Notes: generated from the sequence alone by a model not told the origin. Counted from the first letter of the stretch, positions 1 through 9,602 are shown. The stretch is DNA of 64,000 nucleotides from Crocinitomix algicola (GCF_001661595.2 NZ_LYPF02000016.1:113571-177570); one strand, 5' to 3'. A program made the numbers and translations.

Positions 1-2
1 CT

Positions 3-86
3 GTAAAGATAATTAATTCAGATGTCATATTGCTATTTGATACGAGAACAAGTCAGAATTTAATGTTTAATTTTGACACTGGTTAA
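3..86 (+). CDS. C-terminal end of an upstream gene (partial)
   Basis: This is the only forward frame open from the window edge. It encodes 27 residues ending LMFNFDTG before a TAA stop 14 bases upstream of modA. The 5' part lies outside the window, so the family cannot be named. It may be the gene upstream of modA in the same operon, or chance coding in AT-rich DNA. No motif typical of a molybdate-binding (Mop/TOBE) domain is visible in it. Confidence 0.3.
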   Translation, partial: VKIINSDVILLFDTRTSQNLMFNFDTG

Positions 87-100
87 TTCCCCTTTTATCA

Positions 101-841
101 ATGAGAAACGGAATATATTTTTTGACATTAATTCTCTTTTGTTCGTGTAAAACACCAGGGAAGAATACCATAAATATCGCTGCAGCGTCAAATATGCAGT
201 TTGCTTTGGATTCTATTTTAGTCCATTTTGAAAAAGATTTTGGGATTGATTGCCAGGTTACTTATGGTGCTTCAGGGATGATTACCAACCAAATTAAAAA
301 CGGTGCTCCATACGATATATTTTTTTCTGCTAATATGACATTTCCGCAAGACTTATACCATTTGGGTTTTGGAAATAAACCGCAAGTATATGCTCAAGGA
401 CAGTTGATTTTAATGGTGAATTCTAATCAAAAATATAATCAGATAGAAGAAATACTATTTGATAAAAAGATAAAACGGATAGGTATTGCTGATCTTAAAA
501 CTGCACCATATGGTATGGCAGCAAAAGAGTATATTGATAACCAGGGATGGTGGGATAAATTGGAATCTAAAATAATAATCGGAGAAAATGTAGGGCAAAT
601 AAATGCTTATTTAAAAAGTAATGCTATTGATGCTGGATTTACAAGTGCTTCTTACTTTGCAAAGTTACAGAACACGCAATGTTTCAAAATAGATCAGCGT
701 TATTATCAACCAATAAATCAGGCTTATATTGTTTTAAATTCTAAAAAACAACAAGAAAATATATTTGTGAAAGAACTAACGAGTTATCTAAAAAATGAAA
801 GGGCTCAGCAAATTTTAACCTATTTTGGTTACCGAATATGA
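101..841 (+). CDS. modA: Molybdate ABC transporter substrate-binding lipoprotein ModA
   Basis: This is the periplasmic molybdate-binding component of a high-affinity ABC importer, here predicted to be membrane-anchored. The N-terminus is hydrophobic and ends in a lipobox-like FCSC (Cys16). The mature part starts with INIAAASNMQFALD, the usual ModA opening (AAASL), and continues with a GASG segment and PYDIFFSAN, which fit the oxyanion-binding loops. At 246 residues it has the normal family length. The stop codon overlaps the modB start (ATGA), so translation is coupled. The next two genes are the permease and ATPase, which makes the assignment firm. A related sulfate or tungstate specificity cannot be excluded from sequence alone. 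Confidence 0.93.
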   Translation: MRNGIYFLTLILFCSCKTPGKNTINIAAASNMQFALDSILVHFEKDFGIDCQVTYGASGMITNQIKNGAPYDIFFSANMTFPQDLYHLGFGNKPQVYAQGQLILMVNSNQKYNQIEEILFDKKIKRIGIADLKTAPYGMAAKEYIDNQGWWDKLESKIIIGENVGQINAYLKSNAIDAGFTSASYFAKLQNTQCFKIDQRYYQPINQAYIVLNSKKQQENIFVKELTSYLKNERAQQILTYFGYRI

Positions 842-1509
842 TAAGTTTTTTACCATTTTATATCACGTTTAAATTGGCGTTCTTCACAACGTTAATTTTA
901 TTTATCATTGGCGTTCCTTTGAGTTATTTTTTGGCATTTTCGAAAATGAAGGGCAAAATTTTTATTGAGAGTATTTTATTATTACCAATTGTTTTACCTC
1001 CCACAGTTTTGGGATACTATTTTATTGTTTTATTGGGTCCGGAAAGTAGGGTTGGTCAACTATTAGAAGCTGTATTTGGAATACAATTAGCGTTTACTTT
1101 TGAAGGAATTTTATTGGGTTCTCTAATTTTCTGTACACCTTTTATGTTGACACCGATTATAAACGGATTTAAATCAATACCTAAGAATATTATTGAATCA
1201 ACCATGATATTAAATAAATCGAGATTCAATGCTTTATGGTTTGTATATCTTCCGATGATTAAAAAGAACTTGCTAAATGCAACTTTATTAACATTTGCCC
1301 ATACGATAGGTGAATTTGGATTAGTTTTGATGATAGGAGGAAAATTAAATGACACCAAAGTTGCTGCAGTTGCCATTTATGATGAAATGAATGCCATGAA
1401 TTATGAAGCTGTAGATTTATACGCTTTCATTCTACTGATAATTAGTTTTATCCTTATTTTAATAATCAATCTTTTGTCGCGAAAGAAAAACACTATTCCC
1501 GGTGCTTAA
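838..1509 (+). CDS. modB: Molybdate ABC transporter permease ModB
   Basis: This inner-membrane permease forms the molybdate channel. The protein has about five hydrophobic helices over 223 residues, which is the usual ModB size. The EAA-type loop that contacts the ATPase lies around residues 110-165 and includes FAHTIGEFGLVLMIGG, a strong ModB/CysTW family signature. The ATG overlaps the modA stop by four bases. The 3' end overlaps modC by eight bases, so the three genes form a tight operon. The C-terminus is basic (LSRKK) and should be cytoplasmic. Confidence 0.93.
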   Translation: MISFLPFYITFKLAFFTTLILFIIGVPLSYFLAFSKMKGKIFIESILLLPIVLPPTVLGYYFIVLLGPESRVGQLLEAVFGIQLAFTFEGILLGSLIFCTPFMLTPIINGFKSIPKNIIESTMILNKSRFNALWFVYLPMIKKNLLNATLLTFAHTIGEFGLVLMIGGKLNDTKVAAVAIYDEMNAMNYEAVDLYAFILLIISFILILIINLLSRKKNTIPGA

Positions 1510-2167
1510 AATAGATGTAAATAAAGCTTATAATCATAAAAGGCGCAAAATTTCAATCTCTTGCAAAGCAGAGATACTTGCGGGTAAAACTACGGCTATA
1601 TATGGGAAATCTGGTATAGGAAAAACCACTGTATTACGAATGATTTCGGGATTAGAAAAGCCTGATTCAGGAACACTTCAATTCGGAAATAACATTTGGT
1701 TTAATGCTAAAATTAACAAACCTATTGCAGATCGGCAAATAGGGATGGTTTTTCAGGAAGACAATTTGTTTCCAAATATGACGGTAGAAGAAAATTTAAA
1801 ATACGCTTCTGGAGGTAAAGTTGAAGCATCCATTTATCACTATTTAAAAATGGTAGGATTTGATGGAATAAGGACAAGTTATCCAAGCGAATTATCTGGG
1901 GGTGAAAAAAGGTATGTATCGGTAGTTCGTTCCTTATGTCAAAAACCTAAAATCGTATTATTAGATGAACCGTTTGCGGGACTTGATGATGATACCATTG
2001 ATTTTTTAATAAAGAGTTTGAAACGATTACAAAAAGAGGTTGCCCTAACCATATTGATGGTAACTCATCGTAAATCCATATTAGAAACTATGGCTGATGA
2101 AGTTATTCATATGCTCACCAGCGAGTCACAGGTGCAAGGTACACCCAATACAATTTTTAAAGCATAG
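1502..2167 (+). CDS. modC: Molybdate ABC transporter ATP-binding protein ModC (short form)
   Basis: This ATPase powers molybdate import. Walker A is GKSGIGKTT (residues 35-43), the Q-loop is in GMVFQEDNLFP, the ABC signature is LSGGEKR, Walker B is IVLLDEPFAGLD and the switch histidine is in VTHRKS. The start is GTG and lies eight bases inside modB. The protein has 221 residues and stops soon after the nucleotide-binding domain. It therefore lacks the C-terminal TOBE/Mop molybdate-sensing domain found in E. coli-type ModC (about 350 residues). Position and partners still support ModC. Confidence 0.88.
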   Translation: MLKIDVNKAYNHKRRKISISCKAEILAGKTTAIYGKSGIGKTTVLRMISGLEKPDSGTLQFGNNIWFNAKINKPIADRQIGMVFQEDNLFPNMTVEENLKYASGGKVEASIYHYLKMVGFDGIRTSYPSELSGGEKRYVSVVRSLCQKPKIVLLDEPFAGLDDDTIDFLIKSLKRLQKEVALTILMVTHRKSILETMADEVIHMLTSESQVQGTPNTIFKA

Positions 2168-2180
2168 GGTAGAAAAAGTT

Positions 2181-2618
2181 ATGATAGAGGTATATACGGA
2201 TGAATATTTTATGAAAGAAGCTTTAAAAGAAGCTCAAAAAGCTTTTGATAAAGATGAAGTTCCTGTTGGAGCTGTGATTGTGTTGAATAAGAAAATAATT
2301 GCTCGAGCCCATAATTTAACCGAACAATTGACGGATGTTACGGCCCATGCAGAATTACAAGCGATAACAGCAGCGAGCGAATATTTAGGCGCGAAATACT
2401 TAAAGAAATGTACTTTGTATGTGACGTTAGAACCATGTGCTATGTGTGCTGGGGCTTTAAATTGGGCTCAAATTGACAAAGTAATTTTTGGAGCAAAAGA
2501 TGAGCGCAATGGTTATGATGACAATGTATTATATCATCCAAAAACGAGAATTAAGTCTGGACTGTTAGCTGATGAAGCAACATTAATGTTGAAGACTTTC
2601 TTTAAAAATAAGCGATAA
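2181..2618 (+). CDS. tadA: tRNA-specific adenosine deaminase TadA
   Basis: This enzyme deaminates A34 to inosine in the tRNA-Arg(ACG) anticodon. Zinc-binding motifs of the CDA fold are complete: HAE at residues 56-58 (His56 ligand, Glu58 proton shuttle) and PCAMC at 85-89 (Cys86, Cys89). I chose the ATG at 2181, which gives 145 residues beginning MIEVYTDEYF. The longer open frame runs back into modC and its extra residues are only modC read out of frame. The gene starts 13 bases after modC, so it may be read through from the mod operon. A terminator follows at once. Confidence 0.93.
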   Translation: MIEVYTDEYFMKEALKEAQKAFDKDEVPVGAVIVLNKKIIARAHNLTEQLTDVTAHAELQAITAASEYLGAKYLKKCTLYVTLEPCAMCAGALNWAQIDKVIFGAKDERNGYDDNVLYHPKTRIKSGLLADEATLMLKTFFKNKR

Positions 2619-2650
2619 AAAAAAGGGTGACCAATCGGCCACCCTTTTTA
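2619..2650. terminator. Bidirectional rho-independent terminator
   Basis: The stem GGGTGACC (2625-2632) pairs with GGCCACCC (2637-2644) with one A-C mismatch and an AATC loop. It is flanked by an A run on the left and a T run on the right, so it can end both tadA from the left and the large convergent surface-protein gene from the right. Confidence 0.85.
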
Positions 2651-2666
2651 AATAAAACAACTTTAT

Positions 2667-4745
2667 TTATTGTTTAACTACTTTCACTGTAATTGACCCA
2701 GTTTCGTTATTTAAGCTAACGAAATAGATTCCATCAGAGAAATCAGCCAGGTTTAGTTGTTCTTGGTCTACACCTTTACCATTTAACAATTCTTTACCAT
2801 TGATTGAATATAATGTATAATCAAACTGTCCTTCTAACTGAATATTGATAAAATTATTCGTTGGATTTGGATAGATTGATAAATCATCCATTGCTAATTT
2901 CTCCACACTTAATTGAGAACCAACTACAAAAGTTTTGCTCGTTTGGCAAACAGTAGCATCACGAACAACAACTGTGTAAGAACCAGGAGCTAAATCAGTT
3001 AAATCTTCTGAATCATCAAAATCTCCAGTTCCATCAATATTCCAATCATATGTATAAGCTGGAACACCACCAGTAGGTTCAATATTGATAGCGCCATCGT
3101 TACCTTCTGTTACTAAAGAAGTTGTTCCCGCAATAGTTATACCTTCTACTACTTCAACATCAACAGTGGCTGTATTAGAGCATCCATATTCATCTGTACC
3201 TGTAACAGTAAAAGTAGAAGTACCAACCGTTTCTAAAGAATATGGCATTCCATCTGTTACACCCATATCCCAAGTATAAGATTCAGCACCAGAACCAGTA
3301 AGAACTACAGCTCCTCCAACACACATTTCGTCGTAATCGCTAGACCCTGAAACAGCAGGTAAATCGTGAACGATGATATCTACACTCGCAGTAGCAACAC
3401 ATTCTTCAAAACCTTCGTAATGACCAGAAACCGTGTAAGTGTATGAACCAGGACCAGGATTAAAATCAGCAGGATCCCATGAAGTGATATCAGCATCACC
3501 ACCAGCAGCAAGAATGATTGGAGTTCCGTCACAGAAATTTCCATCACCGCCAGAAGCAGAAACATAAGGAGTAGGATTTAATGTAATTGTAATTTCATCA
3601 GAAGTAGAACATCCAGTTGCATCAAAATAACCAGTAACAGTAAATGTTTCAACACCATCAGCTGGCATATATGGAACACCTTCTACAATATCAGCAGGAT
3701 CCCATTCGTAAGAATCAGCGTCTCCAGTTTTAGTGAAAATAATAGTTTCACCTTCACAAATTTCATCGTCACTTACCGAACCAGAAACTGTTGGTACTGG
3801 GTTTACAGTAACATCTACAGTGGCTGTACCCGAACATCCACCTTCGTTTGTTCCCGTTACAGTATACGTTTCCGTTCCAATTCCAGCCGGGGTATATGCA
3901 ACACCATCAGTTACACCCATATCCCAAACATAAGTAGCGGCACCTGTTCCAGTGAACACAATGGCATCACCATCACAAACATCTGTATCGGTTACACTAG
4001 CACCAACTTCTGGATATTCTAAGACATTAATCGTAACAGGTTCACCTGGACATGCATCAGGATCATCACTTGTAGGAGTATATGTATAAGAACCTGCTGG
4101 TCCTGGATCAAAAGCAACACCATCAGTTACCCCACCGTCCCATGTAATGGTACCAGGACTAATTCCTGTTAAAGTAACAGTTTCTCCAACACAAATATCA
4201 GTTGCTGAAGCTGTGTATTCAACATCCGTACAATTTGGTAAAATTTCAATAGAGAAATCCGTAACAGATCCCCAAGAAAAGCTTGCACAAGGATCAGTAG
4301 CTGCACCACCCTCTTGTACCATTACTCTCATTCTTGTCGTTCCAACTACGGCATCAGCAGGAACAGTAAAATCATACGAGTCAGAAACAGTAGGAGAAGA
4401 ATAGGAAATTGAACCAATAACTTCATCACCGTCGAATGTTCCATTACCATCAAAATCAATCCAAGCTCTTCCCGATTTTGAATAGTCCCATGAGCCACAT
4501 CTTCCCCATGTGATATCAGCTGTATACGTGCTTAGAATAACAAGGTCGGCCATTTCTTCAAGGCGTAACTCTACACCGGCAACTCCAGGACAACCAGTAT
4601 AAGATATGCTTGAAGTTTCACCAGCTAGGAAGGCATCTTCTAGATTTGAGTCTCCTGTAGATGAAGGTCCTCCTCCTTCACAATATTGCGCATTTCCGAT
4701 AAGTGGGAGCGCAAAAAGCCCCACAATTAGTAGTTTTCTTTTCAT
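2667..4745 (-). CDS. Secreted T9SS cargo protein with GEVED domain and Ig-like repeats
   Basis: This large extracellular or cell-surface protein has 692 residues. It begins with a Sec signal peptide (MKRKLLIVGLFALPLIGNAQ). A GEVED-type domain follows (about 20-170), recognised by RAWIDFDGNGTFDGDEVIG. Next come five Ig/PKD-like repeats of about 75-80 residues, each opening with a D/E-x-C plus G-x-x-V strand and carrying a W-D-x-GVTDGV-type core. One SprB-like repeat follows (GGVPAYTYDW, LAPGSYTVVVRDA). It ends with a type A T9SS sorting domain (LSIYPNPTNN, GIYFVSL, ITVKVVKQ). The repeats are probably structural or adhesive. No catalytic domain is visible. The same repeat type recurs in the partial gene at 62996. 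Confidence 0.88.
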   Translation of the reverse strand: MKRKLLIVGLFALPLIGNAQYCEGGGPSSTGDSNLEDAFLAGETSSISYTGCPGVAGVELRLEEMADLVILSTYTADITWGRCGSWDYSKSGRAWIDFDGNGTFDGDEVIGSISYSSPTVSDSYDFTVPADAVVGTTRMRVMVQEGGAATDPCASFSWGSVTDFSIEILPNCTDVEYTASATDICVGETVTLTGISPGTITWDGGVTDGVAFDPGPAGSYTYTPTSDDPDACPGEPVTINVLEYPEVGASVTDTDVCDGDAIVFTGTGAATYVWDMGVTDGVAYTPAGIGTETYTVTGTNEGGCSGTATVDVTVNPVPTVSGSVSDDEICEGETIIFTKTGDADSYEWDPADIVEGVPYMPADGVETFTVTGYFDATGCSTSDEITITLNPTPYVSASGGDGNFCDGTPIILAAGGDADITSWDPADFNPGPGSYTYTVSGHYEGFEECVATASVDIIVHDLPAVSGSSDYDEMCVGGAVVLTGSGAESYTWDMGVTDGMPYSLETVGTSTFTVTGTDEYGCSNTATVDVEVVEGITIAGTTSLVTEGNDGAINIEPTGGVPAYTYDWNIDGTGDFDDSEDLTDLAPGSYTVVVRDATVCQTSKTFVVGSQLSVEKLAMDDLSIYPNPTNNFINIQLEGQFDYTLYSINGKELLNGKGVDQEQLNLADFSDGIYFVSLNNETGSITVKVVKQ

Positions 4746-4978
4746 GATGTAAATTAAAAGTTGTTAATTGTTGCGTAGAAAAGCCATTTATTGTAGAACT
4801 AAATCGATTTTAGACGCAACGTTATTGTTCACAAGTTATAAATAATTGTTAACATATAAATAACAATTTAACAAAAATTTAAAAGTTTTTTATTAGAATT
4901 ATTTAATTTTCTCTTCATTCATGGGGGTTTGAGAAAGAACCATTTATAATTGAAAAAAAATCATATTTTTATTTTCAT

Positions 4979-4999
4979 AATGCTTTTAATTATATTTGA
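4979..4999 (+). promoter_or_regulatory. Predicted promoter of the FG-GAP lipoprotein gene
   Basis: A -7 box TATATTTG (4991-4998) matches the Bacteroidota consensus TAnnTTTG and lies 18 bases before the ATG. The upstream AATGCTTTT is shared with the promoter region at 56421; the two 21-base segments differ at two positions. No clear -33 TTG element is visible. The rest of the 4746-5016 intergenic region is AT-rich, with no other signal seen. Confidence 0.5.
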
Positions 5000-5016
5000 G
5001 TAGCAACACATTTAAT

Positions 5017-8000
5017 ATGAAATATATTTTTTACGGCTTAATTTTGACAATTGGTTTTTCTTGCTCAAACAAAGCAAAGGATAAAGATGAAAACCTAAAT
5101 ACCCCGCAATCGAAGACGGTTGGTTTTAAATTATTATCTCCAGAAGAATCTGGGGTCACTTTTACAAATACCTTTCAAGAAACAGAGGAGTTAAATTATT
5201 ATAATTTTGAATATATCTACAATGGAGGAGGTGTTGCCATCGGAGACATTAATAATGACCAATTAGCTGATCTTTATTTTACAGGAAATGCAACATCAGA
5301 TAAATTATATTTAAATAAAGGGAATTTAAAATTTGAAGATATTACAGCTACCGCTTTTGATTATGATTTAGCAAGTCATTGGCACACCGGAGTTACCATG
5401 GTAGATATTAACTCAGATGGCTTTTTAGATATTTATGTTTGCCGGTCGGGAGGCAATGTCGAACGTGAAAATTTAAAAAACCTATTATTTGTCAATAATG
5501 GGGACAATACCTTTACTGAAAAGGGAGAAGAATATGGTGTTGCAATTGACAAGCGAACAACAAGTGCAACGTTTTTTGATTATGATAATGATGGTGATTT
5601 GGATTTATATGTACTGAATCATCCCGATTATTTAGGTTCAAAAGTATATACCAATGAAGAGGTATTAAAGATGAAAAGGCAAGGTCCTGATATGGATGTT
5701 TTGCTTGAAAATCAAGAAGGAAAGTTTGTTGATGTGACTGAGAAAGCTGGAATTAAAGCCCATATGTTTGGATTGGGAGTTGCGATTAGTGATCTCAATC
5801 AGGATGGTTTTCAAGATATCTACGTTTCTAATGATTATATCGATCCTGATTTACTGTATATTAACAATGGAGACGGCACATTTACCGACCAAATTATTGA
5901 TCAAATGAAACACGTTTCAAATTTTTCTATGGGAAATGATGTCGCTGATTTTAATAACGATGGTTTAATTGATATCATGACATTGGACATGGCAAGTGAA
6001 GATCATATCCGATCTAAACGAAATATGGGGGCCATGAACACGGATAAATTTTGGAATATTGTTGGAATAGGATATCATTTGCAATACATGTTCAATAGTC
6101 TTCAATTAAACAATGGAAACGGTACCTTTTCAGATGTAGGTCAAATGGCTGGGGTAGCTAAAACTGATTGGAGTTGGGCACCGTTATTTGCTGATTTTGA
6201 TAATGATGGGAAAAAGGATCTTTTTGTGACTAATGGGTATAAAAGAGATATGAGAGATAATGATTATAACGCTGAATATAATTATAAAAAAGAAACCGGA
6301 GAATTAGAAAGTTTTCAAGAAGGTTTGGATCTAGTGCCTACCGCTAAAATCAAGAATTATTTGTTCCACAATCAAGGGGATCTGAAATTTGAAAAAGTTC
6401 ATGAAAATTGGGGATTAGACATGCCCTTAAATTCGAATGGTGCTGCCTATGCAGATTTGGACAATGACGGAGACCTGGATTTGGTTTTGAATAATATGGA
6501 TGACCAAGCTTCCATTTTTGAAAACTTATTAAATGGACCTGCTTCTAATTTTTTAAGAATCCAAATTAAAGGATATGCTGAAAATCAGCAAGGAATAGGA
6601 ACTAAGGTCACACTTTACACGAAAGATGAGTTACAACATCAAGAACTTCATACCGCACGTGGTTATATTTCGTCAGTAGAACCTTTTTTACATTTTGGAC
6701 TTGGTGAAAATGACCAGATCGACCGAATAGAAGTTGAATGGCTGGATGGTACAACACTGGTTAAAGAGAACCTTCAATCAAATCAAACCATTATCGTTGA
6801 CCATGCTAATGGCCATAAAAAGAAAATTAATAGAAATCAAAAAGAACCCTTTTTTACAGACATTAGTGATTCGCTCTTCTCATTTGAACATCAGGAGGTT
6901 TTATTTAATGATTTTGAATCTGAAATTCTTCTTCCTCATAAAATGTCGCAATTAGGACCGTTTATTACCAAAGGAGATGTGAATGGGGATCAGAAAGAAG
7001 ATATTTACATCAGCGGTTCGCATGGCAGTTCAGGACAATTATTCATTCAAACCAAAGATGGGTTTAAAATAAAAAAGGGTCCATGGGAGAAGGAAAAGTT
7101 GCGGGAAGAAATGGAAGCATTATTTATAGATGTTGACGGGGATAATGATTTGGATTTGTATGTAGTTAGTGGAGGAAATGAAGCTTTTAGAACGTCGAAA
7201 GATTTGCAGGATCAATTGTATATAAATGATGGTAAAGGGAATTTCAAAAATGAATCTGACAAACGTTTACCAGAAATGATTGTGTCCGGTCAATCAATTG
7301 CTGCGGGGGATATTGATAATGATGGAGACTTGGATTTGTATCTTGGTGGGCGTCAAATACCCGGTTATTATCCGTTTATTCCAAAAAGTTATTTACTGGA
7401 AAATGAGGGAGGATATTTCAAAGATATCACGGCGAAATCTCCAAATGTTGCTTCGCCCGGTTTAATTACAGATGCAATTTTTGATGATTTTGATGCTGAC
7501 GGAGATCAAGATTTGATTGTTGTTGGAGAATGGTTGCCTGTTGTGTTTTTTGAGAATGAAAAAGGAATATTAAGTGATGTCACTAATCAGTATAATAAAT
7601 CGCTTGATGTGGGCTGGTACTATTCTATCGAAAAAGGTGATTTTAATCAAGATGGTCGTTCTGATTATATCATCGGTAACCTTGGTGAAAATAACAAGTT
7701 TCATCCTTCAAAAAACCATCCATTGGAAATATATTGCCACGATTTTGATGAAAATGGTACAAAAGATATTGTTTTAGCAAAACACCAAGACGACATTTGT
7801 TATCCTGTAAGGGGAAGACAATGTTCATCGGAACAAATGCCTTTTATCAAACAAAAATTTAGAACCTATGCTGATTTTGCAACGGCTTCTATCGAAACTA
7901 TTTATGGGAGAGATCAATTAAACCAAGCTTTGCATTTCCAAGCAACTAATTTTAGTTCTGTGATTTTCTTGAGCAATGAGGCTGGATTTGAAGTAAAAGC

Positions 8001-8325
8001 ATTGCCTGCATACAGCCAAATGGGACCAATTAATAAAACCTTGGTTGATGATTTTAACGGAGATGGTTTTACGGATGCACTGATTGTTGGTAATAATTAT
8101 TCGGTTGAGGTTGAAACAATGCGTTATGACGGAGGAAGAGGATGTTTACTTCTAGGTGATGGAACGGGAAAACTTAAAGCATTGAGTCCAAAAGAATCAG
8201 GCTTTTTTGAAAATAATGATACCAAAGACATGGAAATAGTAAATTTCAATGGTAAGGATATTGTAATAACGGTGTCTAACCTCGCACGCGCTAAAACATT
8301 TATGTGTACCGCCAAGCGTAATTAG
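5017..8325 (+). CDS. FG-GAP/VCBS repeat lipoprotein with ASPIC/UnbV domain (CRTAC-like)
   Basis: This 1102-residue surface lipoprotein has lipobox GFSC (Cys16). Many FG-GAP/VCBS blades with calcium-binding D-x-D/N-x-D-G-x-x-D loops are visible, for example DINNDQLADLYF, DYDNDGDLDLYV and DLDNDGDLDLVLNN, consistent with one or two beta-propellers. An ASPIC/UnbV segment (GIGTKVTLYTKDE to IDRIEVEWLDGT) lies near residues 525-600, between the two blade sets. Such proteins are common in flavobacteria, and those near SusCD systems may bind polysaccharide; no SusCD pair is present here. I chose the ATG at 5017 over an in-frame TTG seven codons upstream because it starts a clean signal peptide. The stop abuts the convergent next gene with no gap. 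Confidence 0.85.
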   Translation: MKYIFYGLILTIGFSCSNKAKDKDENLNTPQSKTVGFKLLSPEESGVTFTNTFQETEELNYYNFEYIYNGGGVAIGDINNDQLADLYFTGNATSDKLYLNKGNLKFEDITATAFDYDLASHWHTGVTMVDINSDGFLDIYVCRSGGNVERENLKNLLFVNNGDNTFTEKGEEYGVAIDKRTTSATFFDYDNDGDLDLYVLNHPDYLGSKVYTNEEVLKMKRQGPDMDVLLENQEGKFVDVTEKAGIKAHMFGLGVAISDLNQDGFQDIYVSNDYIDPDLLYINNGDGTFTDQIIDQMKHVSNFSMGNDVADFNNDGLIDIMTLDMASEDHIRSKRNMGAMNTDKFWNIVGIGYHLQYMFNSLQLNNGNGTFSDVGQMAGVAKTDWSWAPLFADFDNDGKKDLFVTNGYKRDMRDNDYNAEYNYKKETGELESFQEGLDLVPTAKIKNYLFHNQGDLKFEKVHENWGLDMPLNSNGAAYADLDNDGDLDLVLNNMDDQASIFENLLNGPASNFLRIQIKGYAENQQGIGTKVTLYTKDELQHQELHTARGYISSVEPFLHFGLGENDQIDRIEVEWLDGTTLVKENLQSNQTIIVDHANGHKKKINRNQKEPFFTDISDSLFSFEHQEVLFNDFESEILLPHKMSQLGPFITKGDVNGDQKEDIYISGSHGSSGQLFIQTKDGFKIKKGPWEKEKLREEMEALFIDVDGDNDLDLYVVSGGNEAFRTSKDLQDQLYINDGKGNFKNESDKRLPEMIVSGQSIAAGDIDNDGDLDLYLGGRQIPGYYPFIPKSYLLENEGGYFKDITAKSPNVASPGLITDAIFDDFDADGDQDLIVVGEWLPVVFFENEKGILSDVTNQYNKSLDVGWYYSIEKGDFNQDGRSDYIIGNLGENNKFHPSKNHPLEIYCHDFDENGTKDIVLAKHQDDICYPVRGRQCSSEQMPFIKQKFRTYADFATASIETIYGRDQLNQALHFQATNFSSVIFLSNEAGFEVKALPAYSQMGPINKTLVDDFNGDGFTDALIVGNNYSVEVETMRYDGGRGCLLLGDGTGKLKALSPKESGFFENNDTKDMEIVNFNGKDIVITVSNLARAKTFMCTAKRN

Positions 8326-8973
8326 TTAATTGACGAGTTGATTTATTTGTTGTGATAATGTGTCTTCTGCTAAAGGAACGCCGTTTGTTTGCTGGTAATT
8401 AGAGACAAAAAAATGTGTGTTCATTTGACCAGTATTCAACATTTTATCATCGTAAAAAGTGGGTGTTATAATGGTTTCGGGGATAATTGAACTACTTGAT
8501 TTTGACTTTTCAGGACTTTTAGCTATCTCTAATTTTTGCGTTGGCTCCTTAACTTCTACTTGTATCGTATCATACTTTATTATTTCCTTTTCAAGAAATA
8601 CAGTATCAGTAGTGGCTATTCTATGCGAATCAATTTGTTCGAGTTGAGAAATTTTTGAAAATTGGAAGAAAATAAAAACTAAAACCCCAGCAGCAATCGT
8701 GACCCAAGTAGGTGTTTTATGTTGAATTATAACTCCTATAATACTCGAAGTTCCTCGCTCTTTTGCTAATTCTTGTTGTAGCGTTCCTAAACTCGAAGGG
8801 TGAGGTGTTAACCTTTTTTTATCCGCGGAAAATGAAGCTCTCGTTTTTTGGATCAGCAAGTATTGTTTTTGATACTCCTCGGAGCTCATTTGACGAAGAA
8901 CAAATTTTTGCTCCGATGAATTTAAGTCGTTAAACGATTTAGTTTCCAGTAAAGTGTCTATCGAATAATTCAT
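8326..8973 (-). CDS. Probable anti-sigma factor, single transmembrane segment
   Basis: The 215-residue protein has a charged cytoplasmic N-terminal part (SIDTLLETKSFNDLNSSEQ), one membrane helix (about 88-108, WVTIAAGVLVFIFF) and an external C-terminal region rich in Ser, Thr and Lys. This layout, and its position one base after an ECF sigma factor gene, is what bacteroidotal anti-sigma factors show. The start at 8973 is preferred because the longer frame only reads through the sigma gene. No zinc-binding HxxxCxxC motif is visible, so the identification rests on context. Confidence 0.65.
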   Translation of the reverse strand: MNYSIDTLLETKSFNDLNSSEQKFVLRQMSSEEYQKQYLLIQKTRASFSADKKRLTPHPSSLGTLQQELAKERGTSSIIGVIIQHKTPTWVTIAAGVLVFIFFQFSKISQLEQIDSHRIATTDTVFLEKEIIKYDTIQVEVKEPTQKLEIAKSPEKSKSSSSIIPETIITPTFYDDKMLNTGQMNTHFFVSNYQQTNGVPLAEDTLSQQINQLVN

Positions 8974-8974
8974 A

Positions 8975-9532
8975 TTAATGGTTTTGAAAATGGATAAGTT
9001 TATCAGAGAGTAATTTTGTGGCTGAATGAAGGCGGGATTTAATAGTACCCAAAGGGCAATCAAGGACAGCGGCTATTTCTTTTAAACTTAAGCCGTCATC
9101 GTATCGTAAAATAAAAACCTCTTTATAGATTGGAATGAGTTCGTTCAGGGCAATTTTCAGTTCGTTGGCGAATAGAGCATGGTCAATATTGTTTGTTGAC
9201 CTTTCGTTAATGTAGAGGTGATTCTCCATCCCTGATAGATCATTGAGTTTTTTTAAACGATATTCATTTCGACATTTATTAGCTGCGACCGTAAAAATCC
9301 ATGGTTTAAATTTTTTTTCCGGATTAAATTGATCTGGTCTTTTAATAAGTTGTAGGAAAATATCATGCAGAAAATCTTGAGCTTTGTTTTCATCTTGATT
9401 TAGCATTTTATACATAAACAATAATAGCCTATGACTATACCTGGCATATAGCTCATTAAATGCTTCTTCACTCTTTCTTTTACGAATAGCAAGCATTAAA
9501 TCTTCATCTGATTTGGATTTAAGATTTTTCAT
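8975..9532 (-). CDS. ECF-family RNA polymerase sigma factor
   Basis: This 185-residue sigma-70 family regulator has region 2 at about residues 15-85 (FNELYARYSHRLLLFMYKML, DFLHDIFLQL, FKPWIFTVAANKCRNEYR) and region 4 at about 115-175 (IPIYKEVFILRYDDGLSLKEIA followed by the recognition helix GTIKSRLHSA). It has no extracytoplasmic domain and depends on the downstream partner gene for control. I chose the ATG at 9532; a TTG three codons upstream is possible. A TPR-like gene lies 70 bases upstream on the same strand, so the sigma gene could be co-transcribed with it. Confidence 0.9.
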   Translation of the reverse strand: MKNLKSKSDEDLMLAIRKRKSEEAFNELYARYSHRLLLFMYKMLNQDENKAQDFLHDIFLQLIKRPDQFNPEKKFKPWIFTVAANKCRNEYRLKKLNDLSGMENHLYINERSTNNIDHALFANELKIALNELIPIYKEVFILRYDDGLSLKEIAAVLDCPLGTIKSRLHSATKLLSDKLIHFQNH

Positions 9533-9602
9533 AGAAATCAAACGGAAGGAAATCCGAAAATTAAGACTCCCTTCGCGTTTTGGTTTACTTATATTTTAAG
9601 AC

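Noticed and set aside
2097..2180. Longer tadA start inside modC
   Set aside because: The extra residues are modC DNA read in another frame; TadA normally begins a few residues before the first helix, as at 2181.
3085..4404. Several open frames on the plus strand opposite the large repeat protein gene
   Set aside because: They follow the repeat period of the gene on the other strand, have biased composition (Val, Pro, Thr, Ser) and no start signals.
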